This document shows, one piece after another, positions 47,508 through 58,300 of a stretch of DNA of 64,000 bases. How positions within the stretch are numbered: the stretch's first letter is position 1; every line of letters begins with the position of its first letter. Below the pieces are notes generated by a model. The model saw only the letters and a program-made list of their open reading frames with translations, searched no databases and was not told the DNA's origin. Source of the DNA: Flectobacillus sp. BAB-3569 (GTDB lineage: Bacteria; Bacteroidota; Bacteroidia; Cytophagales; Spirosomataceae); NCBI RefSeq assembly GCF_002270355.1, contig NZ_NJFZ01000003.1, positions 62,001 through 126,000 on the forward strand, read 5' to 3'. Both the position numbers and the translations under genes were made by a program.

Positions 47508-48491
47508 TTAAGGAGTCATATAATTAATTTCTGCTTTGATTCGTTTGTCAACGGGATTGAGTTTTTCAAAAGCCCGAGGCGATAATTTGATCACCACTTT
47601 GTCGGTACCAAGGTCTGGTAGTCGGCCAATAACTTTTACCCAAATACTTTGTCCATTAGCAACGTTTTTTACGTTGACTAAAGTTCCCACTGGAGCTGTA
47701 CGATGCAAAGCTAGATATTTTCCTGATTTGTCTTCTACATCAATAAGCTCAGCCAAGCCTGTTTCAATAGTTTTCTTATATCCTGATTGCGAGCGACTTA
47801 CTTCAGATGAGAGTTTCACGTCTGATTCAGAGGTACTTACTGGCGTCGTCGGTTGAGGGTTAGTCGGAGAAGTTGGATAATTGGGCTGAACGTCTACTTT
47901 TTGAATAAAATTTCGTGCTTCTGTATTGTTTCTTTTGCTAGCTTCTGTGGGGTCGATAATGAGTACTTGACCCACTTCCAAATTATCAGAAGAAAGGCTA
48001 TTCCACTTACGAACATCTGCTACAGCGATGTGATATTTTGATGCAATTCCATAGAGACTTTGGCCTGGCTCCACAAGGTGTGTAACCATTTTAGGACCGC
48101 CAGTATTACTTGGGCTGGTTTGTTGTGGTGGCGTTGTTGGATATTGCGGTGCTGGATCAACCTTACGAGGGGGTACTGATGCAGCAGGAGAACCTCCAAG
48201 GTTACGTAGAGTTCTGTTGTATGGGATTTTTAGAATGTCCCCTACTTTAATACCGTCTGGTGCACCAGGGTTTGCAGCCTTATATTCTGGCACATTGCTA
48301 CCAAATCTTTTTACGATTGAGAACAAAGTTTGCTTAGGGTCCACTTTGTATTTAACAAAAGTTTTGTCTCCTTCTCTAATCAATCCCAAAGAATCTTTTA
48401 CTACCTCTTTGGCTTCGGCAACAACAGTTGAACCTGTCAAAACCAAGCAGGTAAATGTTAATTCACTTAAGGATTTTTTAATTGAGCTCAT
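47508..48491 (-). CDS. LysM-repeat exported protein
   Basis: This 327-aa protein starts at ATG 48491 (MSSIKKSLSELTFTCLVLTG ...), which gives a signal peptide ending VVAEA-K. Two LysM peptidoglycan-binding repeats follow (about 45-90, YKVDPKQTLFSIVKRFGSNV; and about 135-180, HLVEPGQSLYGIASKYHIAV). A C-terminal RlpA-like double-psi beta-barrel-like part ends the protein (LALHRTAPVGTLVNVKNVAN, VKVIGRLPDLGTDKVVIKLS). It probably acts at the cell wall. Its start overlaps the end of the DUF4905 gene by 14 bp. A longer frame to 48521 is unlikely. Confidence 0.88.
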   Translation of the reverse strand: MSSIKKSLSELTFTCLVLTGSTVVAEAKEVVKDSLGLIREGDKTFVKYKVDPKQTLFSIVKRFGSNVPEYKAANPGAPDGIKVGDILKIPYNRTLRNLGGSPAASVPPRKVDPAPQYPTTPPQQTSPSNTGGPKMVTHLVEPGQSLYGIASKYHIAVADVRKWNSLSSDNLEVGQVLIIDPTEASKRNNTEARNFIQKVDVQPNYPTSPTNPQPTTPVSTSESDVKLSSEVSRSQSGYKKTIETGLAELIDVEDKSGKYLALHRTAPVGTLVNVKNVANGQSIWVKVIGRLPDLGTDKVVIKLSPRAFEKLNPVDKRIKAEINYMTP

Positions 48492-49143
48492 AACCGTGTA
48501 ATTGGCTTTTGTTCTTAACATATAGTAAAATTTCTGGTTTAACAGTGAAGGTGCCGAGACCTAATCCCTCTGATTCAGTAAGTAATTCGTTGAGCAATAC
48601 TTCTTTACGATTGTTCACCACTAGAAGGTAATTCCAGAGTCTATTTTCTTGGTAAAGATAGTAAGAAATAATAATCTTGTCTTTATATTCTAAATAATCT
48701 ACCCCTTTTTGAATATCAACATTTAATAAACGGTAAAGGAATCGATGAATTGCTGGAAAATACTCGTTTTGCTCAGTATAATGGACTGGTTGCAAATAAC
48801 GATAGGGATGGCTGGAAAAATTATCTGATACTTGGGGTATATGCCCTGATAGTTCGCCGGTTTGTATGTTTAAATAATGTTTCTGGGTAACTTGAGGTTT
48901 GGTCTCCTCCGAAAACTCAATGATTTCTACTAGGTCATCGTTTAGTTTTCCAAGACTTTGCCACCATGTATTGATCGGGCTGGATTGCTTCCAAATCAAT
49001 GCTGCATTGACTAAATCTATGCAGATGAGCTCCACTTTTCGAAGTGTTTCATTTCTTAGCTCTGCAACTAAATGGTGCTCACTAAGTTGGATATTCCAGA
49101 TTTTTTCTTGAAATGTAAATGCAAATAGTTTTTTCACAAACAA
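48478..49143 (-). CDS. DUF4905 family protein
   Basis: This 221-aa cytoplasmic beta-rich protein of the Bacteroidota DUF4905 family has Trp/Tyr-rich strands (AALIWKQSSPINTWWQSLGK, YFPAIHRFLYRLL, GVDYLEYKDKIIISYYLY). It has no catalytic motif and no signal peptide. It shares a 14-bp overlap with the LysM gene and is translationally linked to it. Function unknown. Confidence 0.8.
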   Translation of the reverse strand: MFVKKLFAFTFQEKIWNIQLSEHHLVAELRNETLRKVELICIDLVNAALIWKQSSPINTWWQSLGKLNDDLVEIIEFSEETKPQVTQKHYLNIQTGELSGHIPQVSDNFSSHPYRYLQPVHYTEQNEYFPAIHRFLYRLLNVDIQKGVDYLEYKDKIIISYYLYQENRLWNYLLVVNNRKEVLLNELLTESEGLGLGTFTVKPEILLYVKNKSQLHGYELN

Positions 49144-49546
49144 GTAATTGATTAACGAAGAAAAAAGGTTTTAGGTATAAATAATATACCTCTAATTTTT
49201 GGCGAGACAGTGTCTGTATTGGCTTTTTTGACAAATACTCAAGATTTGAAATACGACCATCTGCCGACAAAATTAAGACTTTAGCGATAAAGTACTTTAT
49301 TTATCAATACCCTTTCCTTAAATTTAAAGCCCTGATTGAAAAACGATTTTAAACATCTAGAATATCAGCTAATAATCAATTCTGATGCCAAAAACGTATA
49401 TGATGATTACCTTTGAATAAATCTTGTTTTAAATAATACTTTTGTAAGTCGAGAAGGACTTTTTAAGTAACAACAAATAAGGCAAACTCTTGTTTAATTA
49501 CGGAGAGAAATGTAAAATTAAGATCATTTTATTGAAAACTAATGAT
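49144..49546. other. Divergent intergenic region, DUF4905 / kdsB
   Basis: The kdsB promoter is visible (see 49412-49444). Nothing else is recognised. Confidence 0.5.
49412..49444 (+). promoter_or_regulatory. Promoter of kdsB
   Basis: TTTG (49412-49415) and TACTTTTG (49437-49444) are 21 nt apart, matching both Bacteroidota elements. A second exact TACCTTTG lies at 49408-49415. The leader would be about 95 nt. Confidence 0.6.
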
Positions 49547-50299
49547 ATGAAAATTCTTGGAATAATTCCTGCACGATATGCTTCTACTCGATTTCCTGCC
49601 AAACCCTTGGTAGATATTGGAGGGAAATCAATGATTCAACGTGTATATGAGCAAGCAAGTTCAGCAGAGGTATTGTCAAAAGTGGTAGTGGCTACAGACG
49701 ATGAGCGTATTTTTGAGCACGTTCAGGCGTTTGGTGGGGCAGTAGTAATGACCTCAACGGAGCATCCTAGTGGTACAGACCGTTGTTTTGAAGCCTTGCA
49801 AAAGGTAGAAGCAGAGTTTGAAGAAGTGTTTGATTATGTGATTAATATACAAGGTGATGAACCTTTTATTCAACCTAAGCAAATTGAAATTTTAGCTGGT
49901 TGTTTGGATGGAAATACAGAGTTGGCAACTTTGATTAAAAAAATTGAAGATCAAGTAACTTTATTTAATATCAATACACCCAAAGTGATTTTCAATGAAT
50001 TGGATGAGGCTATTTACTTTTCACGCCAAACGATTCCGCATTTGCGTGGAATAGAGCCAAGTGAATGGCTCAATGTTCATGATTTCTACAAGCATATCGG
50101 AATTTATGCGTACCGAAGTGATATTTTAGGCAAAATTACCTCACTTCCGATGGCTGTTCTCGAAAAAGCAGAATCGTTGGAGCAATTGAGATGGCTAGCA
50201 CATGGATACAAAATAAAGGTTGCCATTACCCCATACGATAGTTTTGGAATAGATGTACCTGCGGATTTAAAAGAGGCAGTGGAAAGACTTAAGAAATAA
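49547..50299 (+). CDS. kdsB: 3-deoxy-manno-octulosonate cytidylyltransferase
   Basis: This 250-aa enzyme activates Kdo as CMP-Kdo for lipopolysaccharide synthesis. The nucleotide-binding start ILGIIPARYASTRFPAKPL, VVATDDERIF, TSTEHPSGTDRCFEAL, NIQGDEPFI and the HIGIYAYRSDIL region are typical. The ATG at 49547 is preferred over one at 49490, which would add 19 residues not seen in the family. Its presence confirms an LPS-bearing outer membrane. Confidence 0.96.
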   Translation: MKILGIIPARYASTRFPAKPLVDIGGKSMIQRVYEQASSAEVLSKVVVATDDERIFEHVQAFGGAVVMTSTEHPSGTDRCFEALQKVEAEFEEVFDYVINIQGDEPFIQPKQIEILAGCLDGNTELATLIKKIEDQVTLFNINTPKVIFNELDEAIYFSRQTIPHLRGIEPSEWLNVHDFYKHIGIYAYRSDILGKITSLPMAVLEKAESLEQLRWLAHGYKIKVAITPYDSFGIDVPADLKEAVERLKK

Positions 50300-50307
50300 T
50301 TTACTTC

Positions 50308-50339
50308 AGGTTATCAATAATGTTTTGATAACCTTTTTT
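50308..50339 (+). terminator. Terminator after kdsB
   Basis: AGGTTATCAA (50308-50317) pairs with TTGATAACCT (50325-50334), followed by TTTTT. Confidence 0.85.
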
Positions 50340-50430
50340 ATGCTCCAATGTTCTCCATCTATCAGGTGGTGTCTTGTGACAATTCATTTCGCAAAGCAAA
50401 TTTTAGATTAACTTCAAATAACAGACAACA

Positions 50431-51420
50431 ATGAAAAAACTATTTTACCTAATTACCTTTTGCCTTACGAGCTGGGCTGGTATAGCTCAAAAAACACAAA
50501 ACAACGAAGCGTTTGCACATACATTTTCGATAGTAGCCCGAGACCCTCAAACGGGTGATATGGCGGTTGGCGTTCAAAGCCATTGGTTTAGTGTAGGAAC
50601 AACGGTGTCGTGGGCCGAAGCAGGTGTTGGAGCTATTGCAACACAAAGTTTTGTTAATAAGTCTTTCGGAATAAGAGGTTTAACTTTGTTGAAATCTGGT
50701 AAAACAGCTCAAGAAACACTTGATATTCTTTTATCTGACGATGCTGGAAAAGAAGTTCGTCAGGTTGGAATTGTCGATAAAAACGGAAATGTGGCTGTAC
50801 ATACTGGCAAGAATTGTGTAGATTTTGCAGGTCATGTAAAGGGGACTCAGTTTTCAGTACAAAGTAATATGATGCTTACAGATAAAGTACCTGCTTCCAT
50901 GGCAAAAGCTTTTGAGGCAAGTGCTAATTTACCGCTTGCCGAAAGAGTTTTAAAAGCAATGGAAGCGGCTCAGGCAGTAGGAGGTGATATTCGTGGAAAA
51001 CAATCTGCTGCCTTATTGGTCGTAAATGCTACTGACACAGGAAAACCTTGGGATGATAATCATAAGGTCGATTTGAGGGTTGATGACCACGCTTTGCCAC
51101 TAGTAGAATTAGCTCGATTATTGAAAGTACAACGAGCCTACGAGCATATGAATGAGGGAGATTTGGCAGTGGAAAAAAACGATATGAAAAAAGCGATGGA
51201 GGAATATGGCGCCGCTATGAAAATGTTTCCAAATAACTTAGAAATGCAATATTGGACAGCAATTGCTTTGGCGAATAGCCATCAAATTGCGAAAGCAACT
51301 GCCATGTTGAAAAAGATTTACGCAAAAGATACTAACTGGCTGGAAATGACCAAGAGACTACCCAAAGTAGGATTATTGACTGTTTCAGAAAAGGAATATC
51401 AACAGCTTTTACAGCGTTAG
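50431..51420 (+). CDS. DUF1028 domain protein, exported
   Basis: This 329-aa protein has a signal peptide ending AGIAQ. A DUF1028 (Ntn-hydrolase-like) domain follows: HTFSIVARDPQTGDMAVGVQ, GVGAIATQSFVNKSFG, GKNCVDFAGHVKGTQFSVQS, IRGKQSAALLVV. The C-terminal 100 residues are TPR-like (GDLAVEKNDMKKAMEEYGAA). DUF1028 proteins are putative amidohydrolases of unknown substrate. Confidence 0.88.
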   Translation: MKKLFYLITFCLTSWAGIAQKTQNNEAFAHTFSIVARDPQTGDMAVGVQSHWFSVGTTVSWAEAGVGAIATQSFVNKSFGIRGLTLLKSGKTAQETLDILLSDDAGKEVRQVGIVDKNGNVAVHTGKNCVDFAGHVKGTQFSVQSNMMLTDKVPASMAKAFEASANLPLAERVLKAMEAAQAVGGDIRGKQSAALLVVNATDTGKPWDDNHKVDLRVDDHALPLVELARLLKVQRAYEHMNEGDLAVEKNDMKKAMEEYGAAMKMFPNNLEMQYWTAIALANSHQIAKATAMLKKIYAKDTNWLEMTKRLPKVGLLTVSEKEYQQLLQR

Positions 51421-51565
51421 TTTTGTCCGAATACTCAATTTTATATACTAATCTTTACTACTTATCCTTTATAGAAGTGGAGTTGTTGAAATCCTTATTT
51501 AAACATCACTCCACGCTCTCAGCTTTTGTACATTTTTAATTTTATTGCTTAAATATCTTACTTTT

Positions 51566-52045
51566 ATGAAAACTAAATTCTTATTTATTGCGCTCGTATT
51601 TGCTTTAGTATCTACAGTTAGTTACCGCTCGAATGCCCAATTATACAAGTCGGCGCTGGGTCTGCGTTTGGGTGCTGCCAATGGGATCACTTTCAAGACT
51701 TTTGTAAACAAAAATGCAGCATTTGAGGCAATTGGTACTTTCCGTTATCGTGGATTTGGCCTTACTGGCTTGTACGAGGTGCATGGAAGAGCCTTTAATT
51801 CTAGAGATTTTAACTGGTTTATTGGTGGTGGTGGTCACGTTTACACATGGGGTGACGACAGACCAAGTTGGTTGACTGGCGACAAACGTACCGTGTTGGG
51901 ACTAGATGGTATTTTGGGGTTGGAAGGTAAAGTAAGAACAATTCCTTTGGCGATAAGTTTAGACTGGAAACCGACCGTCAACATTATCAATTATTCTGGA
52001 TTTTGGGGCGATGAGTTTGCTTTATCTTTCAGATATACGTTCTAA
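51566..52045 (+). CDS. Small outer-membrane barrel-like protein, hypothetical
   Basis: From ATG 51566 the 159-aa product starts MKTKFLFIALVFALVSTVSY, a clear signal peptide, cut near SNA-Q. The rest alternates polar and aromatic residues (GLRLGAANGITFKTFVNK, FTFRYRGFGLTGLYE) and ends FALSFRYTF with a terminal aromatic residue. This looks like an 8-stranded outer-membrane barrel. No family name is recognised. The ATG at 51545 would add 7 residues before the signal. Confidence 0.75.
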   Translation: MKTKFLFIALVFALVSTVSYRSNAQLYKSALGLRLGAANGITFKTFVNKNAAFEAIGTFRYRGFGLTGLYEVHGRAFNSRDFNWFIGGGGHVYTWGDDRPSWLTGDKRTVLGLDGILGLEGKVRTIPLAISLDWKPTVNIINYSGFWGDEFALSFRYTF

Positions 52046-52063
52046 AATAATTGAGGAATAATT

Positions 52064-52765
52064 TCATTGTAATTCCTCTTCAATGTTTTTTTGAAGTGCT
52101 TTGATTTTTTTAATCACGTCTTCACATGTTGAAATAATAAACATTCTATTTCTTTTGATTCTCCATAAATCAAGAAGTAGAATGTTTTTTTCTTTTTGTC
52201 CTAAAATAATAGGATACCTAATTCCTGAAAGCTTGCCCTCGGCATCTAAAATCAAATTACTCGAGAAATAATCATTGAATTTGTTGTAATATACTTGATG
52301 AAACTGTAGCTCTGAATAGTCCTCTTCTAGCTTTCGGATAGAGTTGAAGTCATTTTCATAAAGTGAGAGAATCTGTAATCGTAGAGAATCATTCTCAATA
52401 ATTTCTAAGCCCTTTGATTTGAGTGTTTGGTATCCAGAAGAATTTTGAATAGAAATAAAATTTCTGAACAATCTAAAGTGATATTGCCTGATAGAGTCGC
52501 TGGATACTGGCTGATTCAGTATCACTTTTTGGAAATAACTGGCTGCTTGAATTCCCTGCTGATGCCCTTCCATATTGAGCATAATATCTTTGACGTCTTG
52601 TTTGAGTCCATTATTGATTTCTGATAAAATCTTGATTTCTACATATTTATCTTTTCGAGTTTCATTCCAGCTGTCGAGTGCGAAGGCTGCAAAAACACCA
52701 ATGAAGATAGATAAAAACTCAAATCCAAATTTTTTGATAGCGTCAATAGATATAATTTTTTTCAT
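52064..52765 (-). CDS. DUF6090-like membrane-anchored protein
   Basis: This 233-aa protein has one N-terminal membrane helix (about 14-31, FEFLSIFIGVFAAFALDSW) and then the NETRKDKYVEIKILSEINNG segment typical of the DUF6090 family. A long helical, Gln/Asn-rich cytoplasmic or periplasmic body follows. Function unknown. It converges on the barrel-like gene with only 18 bp between stops. Confidence 0.78.
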   Translation of the reverse strand: MKKIISIDAIKKFGFEFLSIFIGVFAAFALDSWNETRKDKYVEIKILSEINNGLKQDVKDIMLNMEGHQQGIQAASYFQKVILNQPVSSDSIRQYHFRLFRNFISIQNSSGYQTLKSKGLEIIENDSLRLQILSLYENDFNSIRKLEEDYSELQFHQVYYNKFNDYFSSNLILDAEGKLSGIRYPIILGQKEKNILLLDLWRIKRNRMFIISTCEDVIKKIKALQKNIEEELQ

Positions 52766-52830
52766 AAAATGATTTGATTCAGAGCATGATTGTAGGTATT
52801 AGTTTCGAATATTACGAGATATATCACTTA

Positions 52831-52888
52831 TAAACAACAAGAGACATCTCGAATTTTTAAAATTCAGGATGTCTCTTATTGTTTATAA
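52831..52888 (-). terminator. Terminator after the L,D-transpeptidase gene
   Basis: AACAACAAGAGACATC and GATGTCTCTTATTGTT form a strong imperfect stem about 26 bp past the stop at 52915. Confidence 0.8.
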
Positions 52889-52914
52889 ATATGCTACTTT
52901 ACTGTTCTACTAGC

Positions 52915-53664
52915 CTAGTTTACGACATATTTCCCATCTGATGCAATAGTCACTTTAGGAAGTTTATGGGTAGTTTCGAAGTATTGATACCCTGGTTTTA
53001 GCCAAGACCAAAATTCAATTAAGTCATTATTGGCGCTAAATTCTTGTTTTAAGGCATTGTAATTGTCATCACTCAATTTTGTCGGGAAAATATGAACAGG
53101 AATATCATTTCCACTATTTTTTGCTTTGATTGCGAAAAGATACAATTCGTTGATAAGTTCGTCACCAACAGGGATACAGCCAATGGTCAAACAAGAACCG
53201 TGGATAAAGATATTGTCGCCTGGGTTGACAGGGTCAGCAAATTTAAGGTCAGAAGCATTAGGATAACCTACTCTAAACGAAAGGATGTATTCACTTTGAG
53301 GATTGAAAGCATTTACGGTGTAAAAACCTTCGGGCATTTGTCTGTCACCAGAGCGGCGTTTAGGGCCTAAGACACCTGTAGTGGCACAAAAATCATAGGT
53401 TTTTGCCAAAGTATATTGTGCGCTTTCTTGGTTTTTGACCCAAACTTCAAGAACTCTTTCTTTCTTGAACGCCCTGATATACATATCATACTTTTGCGTA
53501 TTGATACCTTTTGATTTTAATAAATCCTCCACAGCCTTTCCTTTGAGTTTGACAGCTTCGCGTACACGCGGGAACTGTAATTGTTTTGTGTAAAAAGAAG
53601 GATTTGTCTGAGCAAAACCTCCAAAGCCTAAAAGTGTAATAAAGGCTAGGAAAATGTGTTTCAT
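52915..53664 (-). CDS. L,D-transpeptidase (YkuD domain, YafK-like)
   Basis: This 249-aa exported enzyme has a signal peptide ending GGFAQ. A YkuD catalytic domain follows with the motif HGSCLTIGCIPVGDELINEL (His and Cys both present) and MPEGFYTVNAFNP. It probably cross-links or trims peptidoglycan, or anchors surface proteins. The YafK subgroup is the closest match by its TTGVLGPKRRSGDRQMPEGF segment. Confidence 0.9.
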   Translation of the reverse strand: MKHIFLAFITLLGFGGFAQTNPSFYTKQLQFPRVREAVKLKGKAVEDLLKSKGINTQKYDMYIRAFKKERVLEVWVKNQESAQYTLAKTYDFCATTGVLGPKRRSGDRQMPEGFYTVNAFNPQSEYILSFRVGYPNASDLKFADPVNPGDNIFIHGSCLTIGCIPVGDELINELYLFAIKAKNSGNDIPVHIFPTKLSDDNYNALKQEFSANNDLIEFWSWLKPGYQYFETTHKLPKVTIASDGKYVVN

Positions 53665-53903
53665 GGTTCGGATTGAATATTAAAGGTTCAAATAAATTTA
53701 AAAGTCAATTAGTAAGCTTATGACGTGTTTATGTGTGAAAGTCTCACAAACAAGGTACAAAAAAGTGTGCAAAAGTCAAGGAAGAGTCAGAATTCCTTAA
53801 ATGCCAAATTTAATAGTTGACATCAGATTTTCTCAAAAATATTTTATTGAATTGACCATATAGCGTAACTTTCCAGCTTCAAAATGGAATCCAATACACA
53901 ACA

Positions 53904-54197
53904 ATGATTACAGCCTCTTATTTGAAAAGTACCTTGTCGGAAGAATTTCCCCCACAAGATTGTAATATATTTCTGAAAGCACTTTGGTATGATGCGAAAG
54001 GCGATTGGGAATCCGCTCATGAAATAGCTCAATCAAACGAAGGAAGTCAACCCTATGATCGCTTGCATGCCTATCTGCATCGCAAGGAAGGCGACAACTG
54101 GAATGCCAATTATTGGTACTCACGTGCCAAGTCCAAAATGCCATCCTATTCATTAGAAAAAGAATGGGAAAACTTGGTGGTTGAACTACAACGATAG
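53904..54197 (+). CDS. Conserved hypothetical protein (97 aa)
   Basis: This small soluble protein has several Trp residues (ALWYDAKGDWESAHEIAQSN, HRKEGDNWNANYWYSRAKSK), with a TPR-like helical look. It lies 27 bp before metF and is probably co-transcribed. No domain name is certain. Confidence 0.7.
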   Translation: MITASYLKSTLSEEFPPQDCNIFLKALWYDAKGDWESAHEIAQSNEGSQPYDRLHAYLHRKEGDNWNANYWYSRAKSKMPSYSLEKEWENLVVELQR

Positions 54198-54224
54198 ATT
54201 TAATTTTTTAATTACGACTTACAA

Positions 54225-55178
54225 ATGACGAAAATTACCCAATATATAGAAGAAGCCAAAGGGAAAACACTCTTTTCAATTGAGATTATTCCTCCTGTGA
54301 AAGGTGAAAGTATTCAAACATTGATGAATAATATTGAGCCTTTGATGGAGTTTCAGCCTCCTTTTATTGAAGTTACCTATCACCGAGAAGAATTTATTGA
54401 GAAGGTCATCAATGGAAGAATCGAGAAAATACCTACTCGTAAGCGCCCTGGAACGGTCGGAATCTGTGCTTCGATTATGAACCGATTCAAGGTAGACGCG
54501 GTACCCCACGTGATTTGTGGAGGTTTTACACAAGAGGAAACCGAAGATTTTTTGTTTGATTTACATTACATTGGTATCGATAATGTATTGGTGCTACGTG
54601 GTGACCCTGTGAAAGGTAATGCTGCTTTTGTGCCAGAGAAGGGAGGCCATGCTTATGCTAGTGAGCTACTAGAACAAGTGGTAAGTATGAATCAAGGAAA
54701 GCTCTTGCATGAAGAAACCGAAAGCACCCCGACGAATTTTTGTATCGGTGTGGCAGGCTATCCCGAAAAGCATTTTGAAGCTCCCAATTTCCAAGTCGAC
54801 TTTGAGTATTTGAGAAGAAAAGTTGCATTAGGAGCTGATTATATCGTCACTCAAATGTTTTTTGACAATCAAAAGTATTTTGATTTTGTGAAAAAATGCC
54901 GTGAAGAAGGAATCAATGTCCCAATTATCCCAGGACTTAAACCTTTGGCAACTCGTAAACAATTGACTGTATTGCCAAGAATATTTCACTTGGATATTCC
55001 AATAGATTTGGTCAATGCTGTAAATGCTTGCAAATCGGATAAAGATGTCAAGCAAGTGGGTATCGAATGGTGTATCCAACAGTGTAAAGAGTTGATGGAT
55101 TTTGGTGCGCCAATTTTACATTTTTACACGATGTCAAAATCAGAAAGTACGCAAAAAATTGCTCAAGCTATTTTTTAA
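54225..55178 (+). CDS. metF: Methylenetetrahydrofolate reductase
   Basis: This 317-aa FAD enzyme reduces methylene-THF to the methyl-THF used by MetH. FSIEIIPPVKGES, EVTYHREE, ICGGFTQEETEDFLFDLHYI, LVLRGDP, GVAGYPEKHFEAPN and YIVTQMFFDNQKYFDFV are family motifs. The catalytic Glu lies in FSIEIIPP. metH is about 19 kb away on the other strand, so the pathway genes are not in one operon. Confidence 0.95.
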   Translation: MTKITQYIEEAKGKTLFSIEIIPPVKGESIQTLMNNIEPLMEFQPPFIEVTYHREEFIEKVINGRIEKIPTRKRPGTVGICASIMNRFKVDAVPHVICGGFTQEETEDFLFDLHYIGIDNVLVLRGDPVKGNAAFVPEKGGHAYASELLEQVVSMNQGKLLHEETESTPTNFCIGVAGYPEKHFEAPNFQVDFEYLRRKVALGADYIVTQMFFDNQKYFDFVKKCREEGINVPIIPGLKPLATRKQLTVLPRIFHLDIPIDLVNAVNACKSDKDVKQVGIEWCIQQCKELMDFGAPILHFYTMSKSESTQKIAQAIF

Positions 55179-55202
55179 AAATAGTAAATAAAAACTAAGG
55201 GA

Positions 55203-55236
55203 AAGGTAGGCTTCTTGGAGTCTGCCTCTTTTTTTA
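55203..55236 (+). terminator. Terminator after metF
   Basis: AGGTAGGCT and AGTCTGCCT pair (with two G-U wobbles) and are followed by a run of seven T. Confidence 0.75.
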
Positions 55237-55382
55237 GGGTCAATTCATTAGCGGAAAGCTGTTTTCAAAACCATTTAAACAGTTTCATCATGAATTACTC
55301 AAAGAATCCAAGTTACTTGATTATTTTTGAGACAATAGAGTCCAAATTAATTACAAACTCATTTAAGAGATAGTTGTCATAC

Positions 55383-58300
55383 ATGGTAATACATTTACAA
55401 TCCTTTATACGATTTATAGTACAAAAGAGAAAAATATTTCTTGGACTGGCTTTGCTAACTTTTAGTATGGCTTTTTTGGTCTATTTTTTAAGTGAAAAAG
55501 GACCCGTAAGTGCTACCGAAGATAAGTATCTGTATGACGTTCAGCAGAAGGTACAGGAAGAAGTAAATGTTTCGCAGGAAGATTTACGTAAAATAATCGC
55601 TACGCTACAAACACTAGGTCCTAAGCCTCAGTTTTCTCAATTTGCTGTTCAGGCGACACATCCGTATTTTATTTTTAAGAATCACGCTCTGATTTATTGG
55701 TCAGATTCAAAATTTGTTCCTGAATATGAAAAAGTAAGAGGTACTTATACGGTTCGTTCATTTGAAATCGACAGGAATAAATTTGTGGTAAATCATGCGC
55801 AAACAGGTGAGTATGAAATATTTTCGCTGATAGAACTGTTTCGATTATACGAGTCAGAAACCAACCATCTGAAATCTACCTATAATCCTGCGATTTTTTC
55901 GATAGACCCACAAAATTTAAGTGTCGAGAAATCTACGAATCCTCACCTAAACATTCATACCGAAGATCAGATATTTTTATTTGTGGTTACCCCACCCAAG
56001 GCCGATAGCTTAAAAAATCAATCAATTCCTGTCAATGTCATTGTGCTTGGTGTATTGGGGTTATTTTTATTGACCATATTCGTATTGAGTCTGATTTGGG
56101 TATTTAATCATGAGCACCAATATGAGAAGGCTTTTTTGCTTTTAGTTGTTTTTTTAGTGGGATTGAGGGGTGTAATGCTGTTTTATTCCTTGCCTTTTAT
56201 TTTCTACGAAAGCAACTTGTTTAATCCCAAGTTTTATGCTTCATCGGCTATTGTACCTTCTTTGGGTGATTTAATACTCAATTTGATAGTAATATTTTTC
56301 TTGTTGTTGTACTTGGTGAATTATTACTACAAAATGAAATTCTATTTGTGGGTGATGCACGTTTCTCAAAGTCTAAAAATAACCATTGCCAGCATTTTTG
56401 TCTTCCTGAGTTTTTACATTTACAAAAGCCTCTATTTTGTACTAGTCAACATTTATATCTTCTCGCAATACCGACTAGATCTGTCTCTCAGTATTGACTT
56501 TTGGGACAGACCTCTCAAAACCTCCTGTATTGGTATATTTTTGTTGGTAAGCTTAGTGTATTTCCTAGCGACGCATGTGCTTATAAACTTATTTATCAAG
56601 CTTTTACGTTTGACAAAGCCAATGGTTTATATGGGCTTGTTGCTTGTGACGTCTTTGCTTTCCATGGCGTTTTGGGCTTTGTTATTAGATATTGGAATAG
56701 GGGTGTTGAGCTTACATGGCTTGTACATAGGCCTGATTTGTTGGATGCAGTTTCCACGATATCTCTATACTTTTCGATACCAAACGACAATCTATTTCTT
56801 TTCGGCGTCAATTATTTGTGCGGCTATGGCCACCAATGTGGTTTATAAACAAGCCAGTCGGAGAGATTTGGTAATGAAACAACAATTAGGGAAAAAGTAC
56901 TTAGCCGAAAATGATGAGATAGGGGAGTTTCTACTGAGCAAACTTGTCACTCAAATTAAGGAAGATACAACTCTGATGAAAATTGCTCGAAAAGCGCTTT
57001 TACCAAGAGAACAAGTACAGAATTATGTCAAAAAATCATTGTTAGATAACTACTTTGATTATTATGATGTAGAAATATCGGTATTTGACCCAGCTGGTAA
57101 TTCGCTTACAAATGTAGAAGGATCTTCTAATTATGCAGCGTACGAAAAGGAGTATAACAAGCCCAAATATAAAACCAATTACCCTGACTTATTTTTCATT
57201 AATGAACCTCGCAATGGGTTTGTAAAACAATATGTCGAGTTTGTTCCATTAGAGACCAATTTTGATGAAAAAGTAGGATATATCGTGCTAGATTTGCGTG
57301 AGCGTGATGGTATAACAAAAGATGCTTTTTCTGATTTGACGATGTCTGATGGCTCCCAGCTGGAATTAGGGAATTTTAGTTTTGCCGTTTATGAAAACGG
57401 ACGCATTGTGAATTCAGGTGGGAAAGGGTATAATTATGAAAGAAAAATGCCTTTATCTGTCTTAAATAATCCTTTTTTATTTTCTGAAGGTATTACTTAC
57501 AGCGGATTCAAACACTTGGGTGTAACTGGTAAAAATAATCGAAAAATTATCGTTTCGTCAGAGGAAATGACGCCTTCGGGGCTATACTCCAATTTTTCAT
57601 TCTTGTTTTTAGTATTAGTAGTTACCATTATTTGTGTGATGTTGCTGTATTCGGTTCGATATGGTTTTACTCGTATGAATGTAAGTTTGGCAACTAAGAT
57701 TCAGATTTATTTGAACGTAGCCTTTCTACTCCCTTTGATTTTAGTGGTGGGGATTACCTTAAGTATTATCGGAACAAAATTGGCAGAAAGTCAATCTCAG
57801 TCCTATCTGAGTCAGACCGAAAATGTTAGTATCAGTGTATGGCCAGCGGTGGATAAATATGCTCAGGGCAAAATGAGCGAAGAGTTTTTGTCGGACACTT
57901 TAACAAAAATTGTTTCGAATAGTAAAAAGTTTGTAAGCATTTTTGATACAACAGGGAAGTTACTAGCAACAAACAAAAACCTGATTTATAGAACCAATAT
58001 GGTTTCAAAATTCTTGAATCCACTGGCCTATATCAAGTTGATGGAAGAGAAGGAGCTAAAAGTAAGTTTGAGCGAACAACTAGGTAATTTGACATTTACG
58101 ACCTCCTTCCTCGGAATACGTTCGAACGAGGGGCGCCTTTTAGGAATTATTAGTATCCCTTTTTATGATGCGAAAGTGTGGTATGAGAAAGAAGTAAGTG
58201 CTGTAATTGGGTCATTATTAAATGCCTTTACCACGATTTTCGTGATACTATTACTCTTATCATTTTTGCCTCTAATGCGCTTACGGTTCCTTTACGGATT